64,000 bases of DNA from Anabaena lutea FACHB-196 (GCF_014698305.1 NZ_JACJST010000004.1:124001-188000); one strand, 5' to 3'; positions 19,384 through 29,535 are shown, numbered from the stretch's first letter. Numbers and translations are program-made. The notes: generated from the letters alone by a model not told the origin.

Positions 19384-20391
19384 TTATGACTCTTTTGTTA
19401 AAAATATAGTTAAACCTGTTTCCGCTGCCCTCCGGGCAGCATCTGCTACCTTGAGGGTATACAAACTTTGTTCCGGGGTGACATATAAAGGAGTGCCATG
19501 AAAAAGATGGTCTAATACCATTTTCGTATCTTGAGCAAACAAACCCCGACGAGTACCCAAATCAATCAACGTTGTTTTCTCAGCTTGCACCAACATTCCT
19601 GTATCTCCATCCAGAATTAACCCCCCTTTCTCGCCGTTAATTTCAAATTTTCGTTCTGACTGCCACAGTGACTCACCTTTGCCATAAATCACTTGAGCTA
19701 ACAACCCACTGGTAAAGCACAATTGAACCACGCATAAACAGGATTGATAATAATCTGTCTCCGTTTCCCAATATCGCTGGTGACAATTCACGGTAAAGAC
19801 TTCACCACACAAATCAGTCAGACGATGTAAGCGAGAGAGTGCGCCAGTTAAAGGAAAACCGAAGAAATCATGGTTGTAAGTCCACTTCCGGGGTGCTGGA
19901 TGCTGGGGGTTAACGGTGCTGTAGCGGACATAAAACAATTCACCAAGTTGGGCTAAATGTTGTTTTAAAGCTTGATGCCAACCGCCCAAAAGTTCAATAT
20001 GTTCGACGTGCAGCAGTTTATTTTTGGACTTGGCTAATGCGATTAGTTCTTCAGCTTGTTTCACATCCACAGAAAGGGGATACTCGACAATGACGTGTTT
20101 GTCGTTAGTAAGGGCAGCGTGAGCAATTTTACCATGATCTCGATTAATTGTAGAGATGACAACTAAATCGATATCGTCTCGCTCTACTAGCTGTTGCCAA
20201 GAATTCATCACTTGGGTTTGATATTCTTGAGCAAAGGTTGCTGTCTGTTCGGGAGTATGTCCGGCGATCGCCACTAAATGCGATCGCGGATCTTGCCGCA
20301 ATGCTTCAGCCCGGAGTTTTGCCGCATACCCAGTACCAACTAAACCCACCCGCATGATTGTATTTGCCAAAAATACATCGGAATTATACAT
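19384..20391 (-). CDS. bvdR: Biliverdin reductase
   Basis: A Gfo/Idh/MocA-fold NAD(P)H oxidoreductase that converts biliverdin IX-alpha to bilirubin. In cyanobacteria it influences phycobiliprotein assembly. It has the Rossmann motif VGLVGTGYAA, EYPLSVD, and the stretch LLHVEHIELLGG followed by RYSTVNPQHPAPRKWTY and FGFPLTGALSR, which closely matches the characterised Synechocystis enzyme as I remember it. Three starts are possible: GTG 20430, ATG 20391 or ATG 20355. ATG 20391 gives an N-terminus like the known protein, but none has a good SD. It forms a unit with map. Confidence 0.88.
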   Translation of the reverse strand: MYNSDVFLANTIMRVGLVGTGYAAKLRAEALRQDPRSHLVAIAGHTPEQTATFAQEYQTQVMNSWQQLVERDDIDLVVISTINRDHGKIAHAALTNDKHVIVEYPLSVDVKQAEELIALAKSKNKLLHVEHIELLGGWHQALKQHLAQLGELFYVRYSTVNPQHPAPRKWTYNHDFFGFPLTGALSRLHRLTDLCGEVFTVNCHQRYWETETDYYQSCLCVVQLCFTSGLLAQVIYGKGESLWQSERKFEINGEKGGLILDGDTGMLVQAEKTTLIDLGTRRGLFAQDTKMVLDHLFHGTPLYVTPEQSLYTLKVADAARRAAETGLTIFLTKES

Positions 20392-20883
20392 GATGTTCAG
20401 CAGTTCTGTTCGTTGGTTTTTTTGCTGCACACAGTTAAGTTTGTGTTTGTATAGCGCTCTTGCTTACTGACTACTTAATCAGTCACAGTGCTATCAATGC
20501 CTATGGCATTCTATCAAAAAGCTAGTTCAGAAATTGGTGAAAGTAGGTGAATGGAAAAAAACCGTAGACGCGGAGCGGCTTCTCGAAGAGTGATATGTAA
20601 GGAAAAGTAAAGTTCCCTGTTCCCTTGTCATAACGACAATTTTTAACGCTAACCTACTAAGATATTGTGAAATATGGACGTATTCCATACCCTATACCCT
20701 GCTGATAGCAATAATCTTGGGGTGTAAGTCCTAAATTGTTTGCACATCTATCCAGGCGAAGATTTTATATAACTAAAACTTATTAGTAATAAGTAACTAA
20801 ATTTCATTACTAATCGCGGTCAATTTTCGGTTACAAGGTTTAATTTTTCCCGTAGTATCAGAATTGAAGCAAATTTGAACAAA
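20392..20883. other. Intergenic region between bvdR and petF
   Basis: No gene. It includes the second copy of the 35-bp repeat (20612-20646) and a GACGCGGAG-type repeat at about 20568-20592. The promoters of bvdR (leftward) and petF (rightward) should lie here. Confidence 0.5.
20612..20646. repeat. 35-bp dispersed repeat, copy 2
   Basis: Identical to 16124-16158, same orientation. Confidence 0.85.
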
Positions 20884-20907
20884 CGGCTGATCCTACAGGG
20901 GTAGCCG
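20884..20907 (+). promoter_or_regulatory. Small hairpin upstream of petF
   Basis: CGGCT (20884-20888) pairs with AGCCG (20903-20907), with an inner CCT/AGG pair. It lies 55 bp before the petF start and may belong to the leader or promoter region. Confidence 0.3.
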
Positions 20908-20962
20908 CACTGTTTGCTTTAGGATTACTTATACTGCCGTTGCAATAAGAGAGGAATACTAA

Positions 20963-21262
<300 letters not shown>

Positions 21263-21397
21263 GATTTAGGCGTTACTGTCATCAACGCACCTTAAAAATC
21301 ATCTACAAGGTAGCAATCAGGAAAAAAAAGTTTTTCATTCTTATTTCTGGTTGTCTCATACAAAATTTCTTTTTCCATTATTGTTTGGACAAAAGTT

Positions 21398-21446
21398 AAA
21401 AGGGGTAGTAAAAATGGATATTCCATTTCTGCCCCTTTTGTTTTTT
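21398..21446 (+). terminator. Rho-independent terminator after petF
   Basis: AAAAGGGG (21398-21405) pairs with CCCCTTTT (21432-21439), and an inner AATGGA/TTCCATT pair extends the stem. A run of six T follows at 21441-21446. Since the flanking A/T runs are symmetric it may also serve the convergent gene ending at 21463. Confidence 0.85.
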
Positions 21447-21462
21447 CACTGGGTGATATTTT

Positions 21463-23154
21463 TTAATTTTTCAAGAAAGGCTTAATATCGTTGCCAAGGA
21501 TTTTAATTTGTGTACCAGGATAATAGAATTGGAGAATTTTGCTACTTGACCAACCTAGCTTGGCTAAATGTTGAGCGCCAGTTTGACTCAATCCTACTCC
21601 ATGTCCCAGTCCACCACCTATAAAGGCGTATCCCCACAAGTTTGATGTACCTTTGTTGAGGGGTTGCAAATAAAAAAGTGTACTGCGGGGAGCGGCAAAG
21701 GCACTGCGAACTTCATCTTTGTGGAGAATAAACACACCGATATCTGTTTTTACTGCCAAATCCAGAATCCTGCCGCTTTGACTCCGTTTGACTACGGCTA
21801 TGGCCTCAACTGTTTTAAATTTGGCATAGGGACTCTTTTTCACCCGCAAAAATTTCTGTAAGTCTTTGGTAATATCCTCTAGGCTGGTTTGCTTGTTCCA
21901 GCGAAACACATCCCAGGTACTTTCATTAAATCCTTGTTGCAGGTTAATAAACTGTTGGAAGTTTTTTTCGTCTGCTAAACTTTTCTGGGATAAGTTCCAA
22001 AGATTTGTGGCTGCATCTACTACTGGGCGCAAATAAGGACGATCTTCACCATTCCAGACATCGCTAAATGAGGCAGTGACTCCACCTGTAGTCGAAGAAT
22101 AGAGTGCGTCTACTAATTCTTGATTATAAGTTAGTACCATTCCCCGTGTTGCTGCGATCGCTTGATCTGTTGTTTTAGCCACTCCATTCAGCCCATCATA
22201 AACTTGGCAGTGGGTATCTGCACATAATTGGTAGTCATCAACAACAAACCTGCGTAAATTTCTCAGCGCATAGGTGCGAGCAATCACTGCCTGAGCTTCT
22301 AAAGATGTCTTGGGCGCACTCGTCCCAATTTCATAGGGTAAAACCCCCCGCAAATAGGTTTCTAAGGGGACTTGATTAACTAAGGAGTAAGTACCGTAGG
22401 CATTGGGTTGCAAGTTCATCTTGCCGGCATAAAGACGCGCATTTCCAGGTTTTTCGGCTTTATTGACGCGAATTAAGTTTTTGTCACTGCTAATTTCAAG
22501 ATAGTTTTGGCTGTAGCGTTTACCGTTGACTACCCAACTTACTCGCGGTACTTGTTTGAGAATTTGGGTATCTAGGTAGGGAAGTTTTTGTCCTGAAGTT
22601 TCAATACTTTTTAATAGCAAGCGCCGAAGTACCGGAGTGCTGTAAACATCACGTTTTGCCCATACTTGCCAGCGTTCTGGCTGGGCTATTTCTACCTGTA
22701 GTCCCAGATTCCGCCAGTTTTTGGCGCTGTCTTCGGCTGTTTCAAAGGTGCGGTAGTTTCCTAAAACCACTACCTCTTGAACTTTGGGTTCAGGTAGGGT
22801 TTCCATGACTGTTTCCAGTTGGACTGGGTTTGATGTAACTAGGGTTTGAGGCTGATTACCTACTGAAAATTTGAGCTTGATGCGATCGCCTTTTGTTGGT
22901 GTTAGTTCCAGCTTGGCTGCGGGTGTCGCTCCAAATCGCTGTACAATCCCAATTTTTAGTTCCACATCTTGGCTATTGTTCACAGGTTCGGATGCAGCAG
23001 TTAGTCCCAATAAGCAAAAGGTCGTCAGTATTTGGTAGGCAGAACGCCAAAAAAATATTTTCATGGAAACTTGATTTTGCTGCCACAGTGAGGTTTTGGG
23101 GCTGATTTTAATTGGTTTTGTAGCGTTTTTTTTGTGTCCCATACTCATTCCCAT
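21463..23154 (-). CDS. SpoIID/LytB domain protein (putative peptidoglycan lytic transglycosylase)
   Basis: 563 residues. A signal/anchor segment lies at about 32-55. An extended N-terminal region contains a SPOR-like part (VVVLGNYRTFETAEDSAKNW, about 127-146). The SpoIID domain spans about 265-555, with PLETYLRGVLPYEIG and, near the C-terminus, GGGLGHGVGLSQTGAQHLA. SpoIID-type enzymes cleave stem-peptide-free glycan strands, so a role in cell-wall remodelling is likely. Three Met codons cluster at the start (23154, 23148, 23142), and M31 is also possible. It is convergent with petF. Confidence 0.88.
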   Translation of the reverse strand: MGMSMGHKKNATKPIKISPKTSLWQQNQVSMKIFFWRSAYQILTTFCLLGLTAASEPVNNSQDVELKIGIVQRFGATPAAKLELTPTKGDRIKLKFSVGNQPQTLVTSNPVQLETVMETLPEPKVQEVVVLGNYRTFETAEDSAKNWRNLGLQVEIAQPERWQVWAKRDVYSTPVLRRLLLKSIETSGQKLPYLDTQILKQVPRVSWVVNGKRYSQNYLEISSDKNLIRVNKAEKPGNARLYAGKMNLQPNAYGTYSLVNQVPLETYLRGVLPYEIGTSAPKTSLEAQAVIARTYALRNLRRFVVDDYQLCADTHCQVYDGLNGVAKTTDQAIAATRGMVLTYNQELVDALYSSTTGGVTASFSDVWNGEDRPYLRPVVDAATNLWNLSQKSLADEKNFQQFINLQQGFNESTWDVFRWNKQTSLEDITKDLQKFLRVKKSPYAKFKTVEAIAVVKRSQSGRILDLAVKTDIGVFILHKDEVRSAFAAPRSTLFYLQPLNKGTSNLWGYAFIGGGLGHGVGLSQTGAQHLAKLGWSSSKILQFYYPGTQIKILGNDIKPFLKN

Positions 23155-23255
23155 AATAGCATTACCCGTTTTCCGTCCAACACTTGCCTTATTAAAGTCA
23201 TAACGACTATGATTTATTTAGAGGTACAAAACAAAAATAATCAGCAAAACTCCTT

Positions 23256-23519
23256 ATGGTGAGGATTCAAGAAATTCCCTTAAATCAAATTCAACGTCCC
23301 TTGCCGCGTCAGAACGATCCCCAGAAAGTACAATCCTTAATGGCATCGATTGCGGAAATTGGGCAACAAGAACCTATAGATGTCCTGGAAGTAGATGGAC
23401 GTTATTATGGCTTTTCTGGTTGCCATCGTTATGAAGCTTGCCAACGTCTAGGCAAAGAAACCATTATAGCCAGAGTTCGCAAAGCTACCAAGAGTGTTCT
23501 CAAGATGCACTTAGCATGA
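23256..23519 (+). CDS. srx: Sulfiredoxin
   Basis: An 87-residue ParB/Srx-fold protein with the sulfiredoxin signature FSGCHRYEA; catalytic C56. Sulfiredoxin uses ATP to reduce the sulfinic form of 2-Cys peroxiredoxin. The start is ATG 23256. It lies 74 bp upstream of dps on the same strand; both fit an oxidative-stress response. Confidence 0.9.
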   Translation: MVRIQEIPLNQIQRPLPRQNDPQKVQSLMASIAEIGQQEPIDVLEVDGRYYGFSGCHRYEACQRLGKETIIARVRKATKSVLKMHLA

Positions 23520-23593
23520 AAAGCTATTAGCTGACAGCTGAATGCTTAGAAACAACCAGCACTTTAACAACACAGTTATTTGGAGCAAAAATT

Positions 23594-24085
23594 ATGTCAT
23601 CTCCAGCAAAAGTCAAAAATGTGAATATCGGTATTGATGATGTTAGTAGAGGCAAAATTGCCGAAGGATTGTCTCGCTTATTGGCTGACACCTATTCACT
23701 GTATCTGAAAACCCATAATTTCCATTGGAACGTCACAGGGCCGATGTTCCAAACATTGCATTTGATGTTTGAGACACAATATACAGAACTAGCCTTAGCC
23801 GTTGATTTAATTGCCGAAAGGATTAGAGCGCTTGGCTATCCCGCACCGGGAACTTATAGTGAATATGCCCAACTGAGTTCAATTCCCGAAACTCCTGGAG
23901 TTCCTAAAGCTAAGGAAATGATTCGGCTATTAGTAGAAGGACAAGAAGCCGTAGTCAGAACTGCACGATCTATCTTCCCAATAGTAGATGAAGTTAATGA
24001 CGAACCTAGTGCAGATTTATTAACTCAAAGGATGCAGGTTCATGAAAAAACAGCTTGGATGTTGAGAAGTTTGCTGGAAGAGTAG
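23594..24085 (+). CDS. dps: Dps-family ferritin-like DNA/iron protection protein
   Basis: 163 residues, four-helix Dps fold. Inter-subunit ferroxidase ligands are visible: H44 (HNFHWNV), H56, E60, D71 and E75, with E60 replacing the usual Asp. Dps oxidises Fe(II) with peroxide and stores the iron, protecting DNA. It lies 74 bp after sulfiredoxin and 31 bp before the HTH-GrpE-like gene. Confidence 0.93.
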   Translation: MSSPAKVKNVNIGIDDVSRGKIAEGLSRLLADTYSLYLKTHNFHWNVTGPMFQTLHLMFETQYTELALAVDLIAERIRALGYPAPGTYSEYAQLSSIPETPGVPKAKEMIRLLVEGQEAVVRTARSIFPIVDEVNDEPSADLLTQRMQVHEKTAWMLRSLLEE

Positions 24086-24116
24086 AGATTTAGAAAATGG
24101 GGTATAATAGGTAACA

Positions 24117-24833
24117 ATGCCTTACACCCCATTTTTTATGCTCAATGATACTTTCACCAAAAAGTTGCAAAATTTAATGCAACTTGTGGGTATTCCTAGT
24201 TTTAAATCTCTAAGTCTTGCTGCTAATGTTTCCGAGAGGCAAATTTTGTCTTTGCGACGGGGAAAGCTTAAGCAGATGCGAGTGGAGGTACTGCTTAAGC
24301 TTGCCAATAGTTTACAGCTATCATTGAGTGAATTTATAGCAACTTTTTCAGATGGGAGTTCTGAGTACCAAGTGCTGAGTTCCACCGTCAACACACAGCA
24401 CCCAAATACTGAAAAAAAGCTATTACAAGAAATTGCCGATTTAAAAAGAGAGTACGAGCGAATCGTGCTGACACTCGAACAACAGCGAGAGTTATTACAG
24501 CAAGAGTTTCAGCAGTCAAGTTTGCAAATTTTGGAGTCTTTATTGTTGTTCTGGCCGACAGCAGCGCAGAAAGCCAAGGAGAATCCCCAGCTAGAAGCGA
24601 TCAAAATAGTGCCTTTGGTGCAGAATTCCCTAGAGAAATTATTGCAGGCTTGGGGGGTGGAAGCGATCGCCTCCGTGGGCGCAGAAATTCCCTATAATCC
24701 CCAATTACACCAATTATTGGAGGGAACCGCCCAACCTGGCGAAATTGTGAAGGTGAGTTATATTGGATACAGTCAAGGTGAAAAGCTGCTTTATCGAGCT
24801 AAGGTGAATCGGCTCACAAATGTTCAAGCTTAA
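24117..24833 (+). CDS. HTH domain fused to GrpE-like domain
   Basis: 238 residues. The N-terminal region (about 10-68) resembles a Cro/XRE helix-turn-helix (FKSLSLAANVSERQILSLRRGKLKQM). A long coiled coil follows at about 95-145, and then a GrpE head-like segment at about 165-235 (SLEKLLQAWGVEAIASVGAEI ... GYSQGEKLLYRAKV). GrpE is the nucleotide exchange factor of DnaK; the fusion suggests DNA- or gene-linked chaperone control, but the role is unproven. ATG 24117 has AGG five bases upstream and a TATAAT at 24103-24108; ATG 24138 is an alternative. It is 31 bp after dps. Confidence 0.75.
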   Translation: MPYTPFFMLNDTFTKKLQNLMQLVGIPSFKSLSLAANVSERQILSLRRGKLKQMRVEVLLKLANSLQLSLSEFIATFSDGSSEYQVLSSTVNTQHPNTEKKLLQEIADLKREYERIVLTLEQQRELLQQEFQQSSLQILESLLLFWPTAAQKAKENPQLEAIKIVPLVQNSLEKLLQAWGVEAIASVGAEIPYNPQLHQLLEGTAQPGEIVKVSYIGYSQGEKLLYRAKVNRLTNVQA

Positions 24834-25058
24834 CTATTAATTTGCTATGAATCAATTTCTATCATAAATTTGCTAATTATCAGTCCAACAATAACAATTT
24901 TATATGATTTTTTAACTAAAGAATCTCAAATTTTTAGTCTAATTTTCATAATTAAAATAATTTTATAGGTTTGAGAAAATTAGATTTTTTTTTAATTCCG
25001 ATATTGGTATATACTAGCTAAAACAGAACATCATTGAGTCAATCAGAGTAACTTAATT

Positions 25059-25385
25059 ATGAGTCAGCAGGTGAAAGTTCTTACAATTGAAAAAAATTTA
25101 ACCGCAGACACTTCATCAGAATTTCAGCAAGACATTGCCCAAATTCTAGAAAGTGGCGTAAAAATTGTATTAGTTGATTGTCAAAATATCACGTTTCTAG
25201 ATAGTTCTGGTTTAGGAACTCTGGTGTTAGCCTTCAAAATGCTCCGGGATGCTGGCACTAAAATGGTTCTCTGTTCGATTAATGAGCAAGTGAGGATGAT
25301 TTTTGAATTGACTAGTATGAATGAGGTATTTGAAATATTTCCCAGCCAAGATGCCTTTAATCAGGTTTTAATTGCCAAGAATTAA
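25059..25385 (+). CDS. STAS-domain anti-sigma factor antagonist
   Basis: A 108-residue single STAS domain with the phospho-acceptor motif FLDSSGLGTLV (S49/S50). In partner-switching systems such proteins are phosphorylated by an anti-sigma kinase and dephosphorylated by a PP2C phosphatase. It is convergent, stop to stop with no gap, with a REC-PP2C phosphatase gene that is a natural partner. Confidence 0.93.
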   Translation: MSQQVKVLTIEKNLTADTSSEFQQDIAQILESGVKIVLVDCQNITFLDSSGLGTLVLAFKMLRDAGTKMVLCSINEQVRMIFELTSMNEVFEIFPSQDAFNQVLIAKN

Positions 25386-26525
25386 TTAATCGAATTTGAT
25401 TTGTAAGAGAGATAAATCATCCTCAAAGGCTTCTTTGGAGTTTAAATTGATTAAGTAATTCAGTATATGATCGAGTTGATAATCAAAAGCATGGTTTTGT
25501 AAGCTAAGTATTAACTGAATAAATCCATTTAGACTCCAAAGAGTGCCATCTGATTTAGTAATCTCATAAGCACCATCACTAAAAATATACAGGCTACTAA
25601 ATTTGTCAATATCGCAGGTGCTATCAACATATTTGGCTTCAGGAAACATCCCAACAGGCATACCTGGTGTTTTTAATAGTTTGATTTCAGGACTAATAGC
25701 AGATTTTTTGGATACTAATATTGCTGGTGGATGTCCACCACTGGCATAAATTAATTGGCGATTGATTCGGTTATAAACTCCATACCAAATAGTAAAGTAT
25801 TTATCATTTTTATAATTCATTTGAAAGGTGTCATTCAATGCTGCTAATACCTGGCTAGGCTGATAGTAATTCAGTCCTTTCAGCGCCCGAGAACGAAGTA
25901 AATTCAGTACAGAAACAGAGGGTAAAGTGGCTCTGAGTCCATGTCCAGCAGTATCTAACAGATAAATTGCTAAAGAGTCGGAATCAAGCCAGTAATAATC
26001 AAAACAATCACCACCCAGTTGTCGAGAGGGAAGGAATCGAGAATTAATACCCAGAGGTGTAGACATAGGCACAGGTAGAAGCGATTTTACATATTCTGCT
26101 GCTTCTGCTAGTTCTGTTTCTAATAATAGCTTTTGGGTTTGTAAATCTCGATTTAACTGATGTAGGCGTAATCCGGCTCTGACTCTGGCTTGGAGTTCAT
26201 TTTGCTCGATAGGTTTAGAGATAAAATCATCAGCACCAGTATCTAGTCCCTTAACGCGATCTGCAACTGAATCTAGGGATGTTAATAAAATAAAGAATGT
26301 GGTGGATAACTGAGGATCTTTTTTAATGCGATCGCATACTTCTAGCCCAGTTAAACCTGGCATAATCCAATCACAAATAATTAGGGCTGGAGGACAAGCT
26401 AGAGCTTGTAAAATTCCTTCCTGTCCATTATTAGCAGTAATTACTTGATAACCTTGTTTTTCTAACATCCTTTTCAGGAGTATCTGTATTGAGTGGTCAT
26501 CATCAATTACTAGAATTTTAAACAT
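25386..26525 (-). CDS. Response regulator with C-terminal PP2C-type (SpoIIE/RsbU) phosphatase
   Basis: 379 residues. A receiver domain lies at about 1-120 (VIDDDHS; phospho-acceptor Asp in ICDWIMPG; Lys in ISKPIEQNE), followed by a coiled-coil linker and a SpoIIE/RsbU-type PP2C domain at about 170-375 (LGGDCFDYYWLDSD, DTAGHG, SGGHPPAIL, FSDGAYE). Output is probably dephosphorylation of a STAS protein, with the adjacent convergent STAS gene the first candidate. The frame is open to a TTG at 26546, but ATG 26525 starts directly at the receiver domain. Confidence 0.92.
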   Translation of the reverse strand: MFKILVIDDDHSIQILLKRMLEKQGYQVITANNGQEGILQALACPPALIICDWIMPGLTGLEVCDRIKKDPQLSTTFFILLTSLDSVADRVKGLDTGADDFISKPIEQNELQARVRAGLRLHQLNRDLQTQKLLLETELAEAAEYVKSLLPVPMSTPLGINSRFLPSRQLGGDCFDYYWLDSDSLAIYLLDTAGHGLRATLPSVSVLNLLRSRALKGLNYYQPSQVLAALNDTFQMNYKNDKYFTIWYGVYNRINRQLIYASGGHPPAILVSKKSAISPEIKLLKTPGMPVGMFPEAKYVDSTCDIDKFSSLYIFSDGAYEITKSDGTLWSLNGFIQLILSLQNHAFDYQLDHILNYLINLNSKEAFEDDLSLLQIKFD

Positions 26526-26846
26526 AATAATAAATAGCGTATACAATCAATAAATATTATATGGCAGTCCTACTTTGATTTATAAAATGACTCTTGGCAA
26601 CGGGCAGTCTAGAGAATTAAAGTTGAGGTTTTTTATCACATATTAAAAAGGAATCCTACTATATGGGAAAATAAAAGAAAGTAAAAGTCTACCAGTTACC
26701 AGATATGTTAGGATATAAGCTGATAATCATGCAATTTGCAGGCATGACAGGTTATTAATTTCATAACACCATTAATCCATTTTCAACCAACTCAATTGTC
26801 AATCCTTATGTTTTTTTGATATTCATCAAATATTAATTATTATGGG
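26526..26846. other. Intergenic region
   Basis: AT-rich spacer between two minus-strand genes; no gene or clear signal seen. Confidence 0.4.
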
Positions 26847-27614
26847 TTATGGCGGTGCAAGAGGGTTGAGCCATAAGAGCAGGGATTTTTTTAGCTGGTT
26901 CAAGTCGCGGTATACTTCTTGCTTAAACCATTGACCTAAGGCATCAAATGGTGTGAAAGAAGTTCCTGGTTGCCATTTAATATCTTGACCTAATGGTGTA
27001 GTGTGATTTCCAGATAAGGTTTGTACTGTCACCATTTCTGGAAAGCGATTTTGGAGGATTTTGGTTAAAGCTGTGGATTGATCAAGATTATCATTGCTAA
27101 ATTTTATAATTAAATTACGCCGGATTTGATAACTGTCTTGTACAAGCTGATTGGTTTCTGTAGGTGTGGGGGTAAACTCGATGGCCAAGGTAGAATTTAA
27201 TTGTTCTACTAAAGGGATAGCTTCTCTGGCAGTGTAGTTGTTAAAGGAGATGAGAATATTGCCTGCACGTTCTACTTTAAACCGACTCCCAATGAGTAAA
27301 TGGAGTTTACAACCCATACTATGTCCAACGCCATAGGTAGGGAGGTAGAGCTTGCGTAATTCTCCAGAATCATATAGACGTTCTAGAGTGCGTTCAAAGT
27401 TGAGTAATACAGATTGCGCGATCGCACTATGATCTAATGTGTTGATAAAGGGAGTCGCAATCACAACATATCCTTTTTCTGCAAACTGTTCTAGTAACCA
27501 ACGGTAAGTCAGATGGGGAGCAGTGGCGACAAATGCTCCTCCCAAAAAATGGATTATACCGATGGGATTTCGGGGAATGACTACCCAGTTACCTCTAATT
27601 TCTTTCCAGTCCAT
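26847..27614 (-). CDS. DUF1350 family protein (alpha/beta-hydrolase fold)
   Basis: 255 residues, matching the DUF1350 family of cyanobacteria and plastids. IIHFLGGAFVATAPHLTYRWLLEQ is the usual N-terminal block. GHSMG (S99) resembles a serine-hydrolase nucleophile elbow, and a late His in SGNHTTPLG could complete the site. No substrate is known to me. The start is ATG 27614. Confidence 0.85.
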   Translation of the reverse strand: MDWKEIRGNWVVIPRNPIGIIHFLGGAFVATAPHLTYRWLLEQFAEKGYVVIATPFINTLDHSAIAQSVLLNFERTLERLYDSGELRKLYLPTYGVGHSMGCKLHLLIGSRFKVERAGNILISFNNYTAREAIPLVEQLNSTLAIEFTPTPTETNQLVQDSYQIRRNLIIKFSNDNLDQSTALTKILQNRFPEMVTVQTLSGNHTTPLGQDIKWQPGTSFTPFDALGQWFKQEVYRDLNQLKKSLLLWLNPLAPP

Positions 27615-28038
27615 ATCAATATGGGATACCTAGGGTAAGCTACGCTAACGTTTAATTCATATTATTTAATTTTACTCCCTTCTTAGCAGAAGATGGGGAA
27701 TTTACCCCCACCTCCGTCGGAAAGAGTTATCTCATGCCCGCTTAATTACTTATAAAAAAATCTCCGCCTATCCCCATCTGGAGCGCAGTTCCCTAATTAT
27801 AAGTCTTTAACCGAACAGATGAAACTACATAGAATAGTTGACCGCAGATATAGATACTCCTAGGATGGCTGCTATAGCAGGAGTCAGGAGACGCTTCGCA
27901 GACCTCCGGTTCAGGAGTAAAACCCTCTTGTAGTGAGAATTTCATTATCAATTGATGTCCTAACCACCCTGTCCACAACCATAAAAGAGTACGCCGATAA
28001 ATCAATAGAAGTCTTTGGTTTAACGCCGACTTACTTAC
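27615..28038. other. Intergenic region with inverted copy of the 27-bp repeat
   Basis: Includes 27891-27917, an exact reverse complement of the 27-bp unit tandemly repeated at 2347-2427. The small open frames here show no sign of being coding. Confidence 0.6.
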
Positions 28039-28758
28039 TCATCTCTGACTTTGTAACTTTCTCATTTCATACTGCACATCTAAAGCAATTTGTAATGCTT
28101 CATTTAATAATCTGCCATGTTCACTGGCTTGTTCAGTAACTTGCATTGATGTTAAAGTAGCTAAATTATTCACAAATAATTCAGAATTTTTAAGAATAAA
28201 AGTCTTATTTTCTCGTAAAATCTTTTCTGTTTTTAAAGCCCGAACTAAATCACTTTTTGTGAGATTTAAGGCTTCAATCACCCTCTCTCTTTGCTTGATG
28301 CCTACTTCTGGGTTTCCAGCTGCTTCTATTTGGTCGTTAATATCGATAGCTTTAATAACAGCATTATAGCGCTCAACATCATTGAGTAAAATTCGCAGAG
28401 AATTGGTCATATTGGTTTTGAGAAAGCTATTTTTAGCTTTCCACATCACATATAATATAGTTTGTGTCACGCCACCCAGCCAAAGACTGAGTAAGATTAA
28501 TAATATCCCGGAGGCAATTTTTATCTCTGGAGCAAATAATTTAAGGATTATATCAATTAGTAAATAGACAAAAAGACAGGTAGAAAATCCAATAAAAACT
28601 ACGGTAGCACCTTCTGAACCTTTGATTTTTGCTATTAATTGCTTTCCCCATTTTTTAAGCGGATTAGTAATGATAAGCAATTTATCACTAACAGGTAAAT
28701 TAGTCAATTGCTGAAGTTCTTTTTGACTAATCTCCAAGCCCTGTAAATCATCCCGCAC
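28039..28758 (-). CDS. Uncharacterised protein with two membrane segments
   Basis: 239 residues, not recognised. Two hydrophobic helices at about 52-72 and 82-105 are followed by a long charged helical C-terminal half that may form a coiled coil (about 118-235). ATG 28758 is the start. The protein looks like a small membrane-anchored cytosolic helical rod. Confidence 0.6.
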   Translation of the reverse strand: MRDDLQGLEISQKELQQLTNLPVSDKLLIITNPLKKWGKQLIAKIKGSEGATVVFIGFSTCLFVYLLIDIILKLFAPEIKIASGILLILLSLWLGGVTQTILYVMWKAKNSFLKTNMTNSLRILLNDVERYNAVIKAIDINDQIEAAGNPEVGIKQRERVIEALNLTKSDLVRALKTEKILRENKTFILKNSELFVNNLATLTSMQVTEQASEHGRLLNEALQIALDVQYEMRKLQSQR

Positions 28759-29009
28759 AGCTTTTTAATCCTCGCCATAATAGTGATTTAGTCTAATATA
28801 GCAATCAAATTTAGAGAATAGTAATACACCAGGCATTTTGGCAGACAAAGGCAGACAAAAATTTATCTAGCTAAAAATTAACTTCTGAGCTAAGAAAATG
28901 CTTTTTTATACATTTTTTCTATTTCATTCACAGGGAAGTGATTATACTTGAATTACTGGGAAAGATGCTAGTAAATGAATTGAGTATTTTTGAAGGGCTA
29001 CACCAGCTA

Positions 29010-29399
29010 CTACTTATGAAATAAGACGAATACATAGTAACCAATAATAGCAAATATGAAAAGCATAGTGGCAGGATATACTACTACATCTTTGACAATA
29101 AATAATATCCAATCTTTCCTCAGTTCTTGTTTAAACTTGAGTTCCCGCAATTTGCGCTCAAGTTCTACATCTTCTTTGGTAGAGAAATTTACAGTAGGGC
29201 TGGTATATATATCATCAATAATCTCTGCTGTACTGCGTGTATCTTCTTCGGTGATAAAAGTTTGGACAAAAGTTTCTAAAGGATGATTTGTCTGTGTTGA
29301 TACAATTGGTAAGTTATCCTGTTTAAGATTCTTAACTTCTTTTTTGATAACTTTTTTGACAATTTTGACTATTAAAGCTTCCAAGTCTTTCTCTATCAT
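29010..29399 (-). CDS. Uncharacterised tail-anchored small protein
   Basis: 129 residues, not recognised. It has a Lys-rich N-terminus (IVKKVIKKEVKN), a polar middle, and a single C-terminal hydrophobic helix (about 105-126) ending in Lys, so a tail-anchor topology. ATG 29399 is the start. Confidence 0.5.
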   Translation of the reverse strand: MIEKDLEALIVKIVKKVIKKEVKNLKQDNLPIVSTQTNHPLETFVQTFITEEDTRSTAEIIDDIYTSPTVNFSTKEDVELERKLRELKFKQELRKDWILFIVKDVVVYPATMLFIFAIIGYYVFVLFHK

Positions 29400-29535
29400 G
29401 TGTCGTTAATTGAGAGAGTTTATATCATGGTGTTTCTATTTTTAGTTTAGTTGAAATTAAGTTTTAATGACTGAAGTCTTTGCTACACAAACAAAACCTA
29501 GGGAACTGAAGGCTACGGTTCATTTTTAAATCCGT

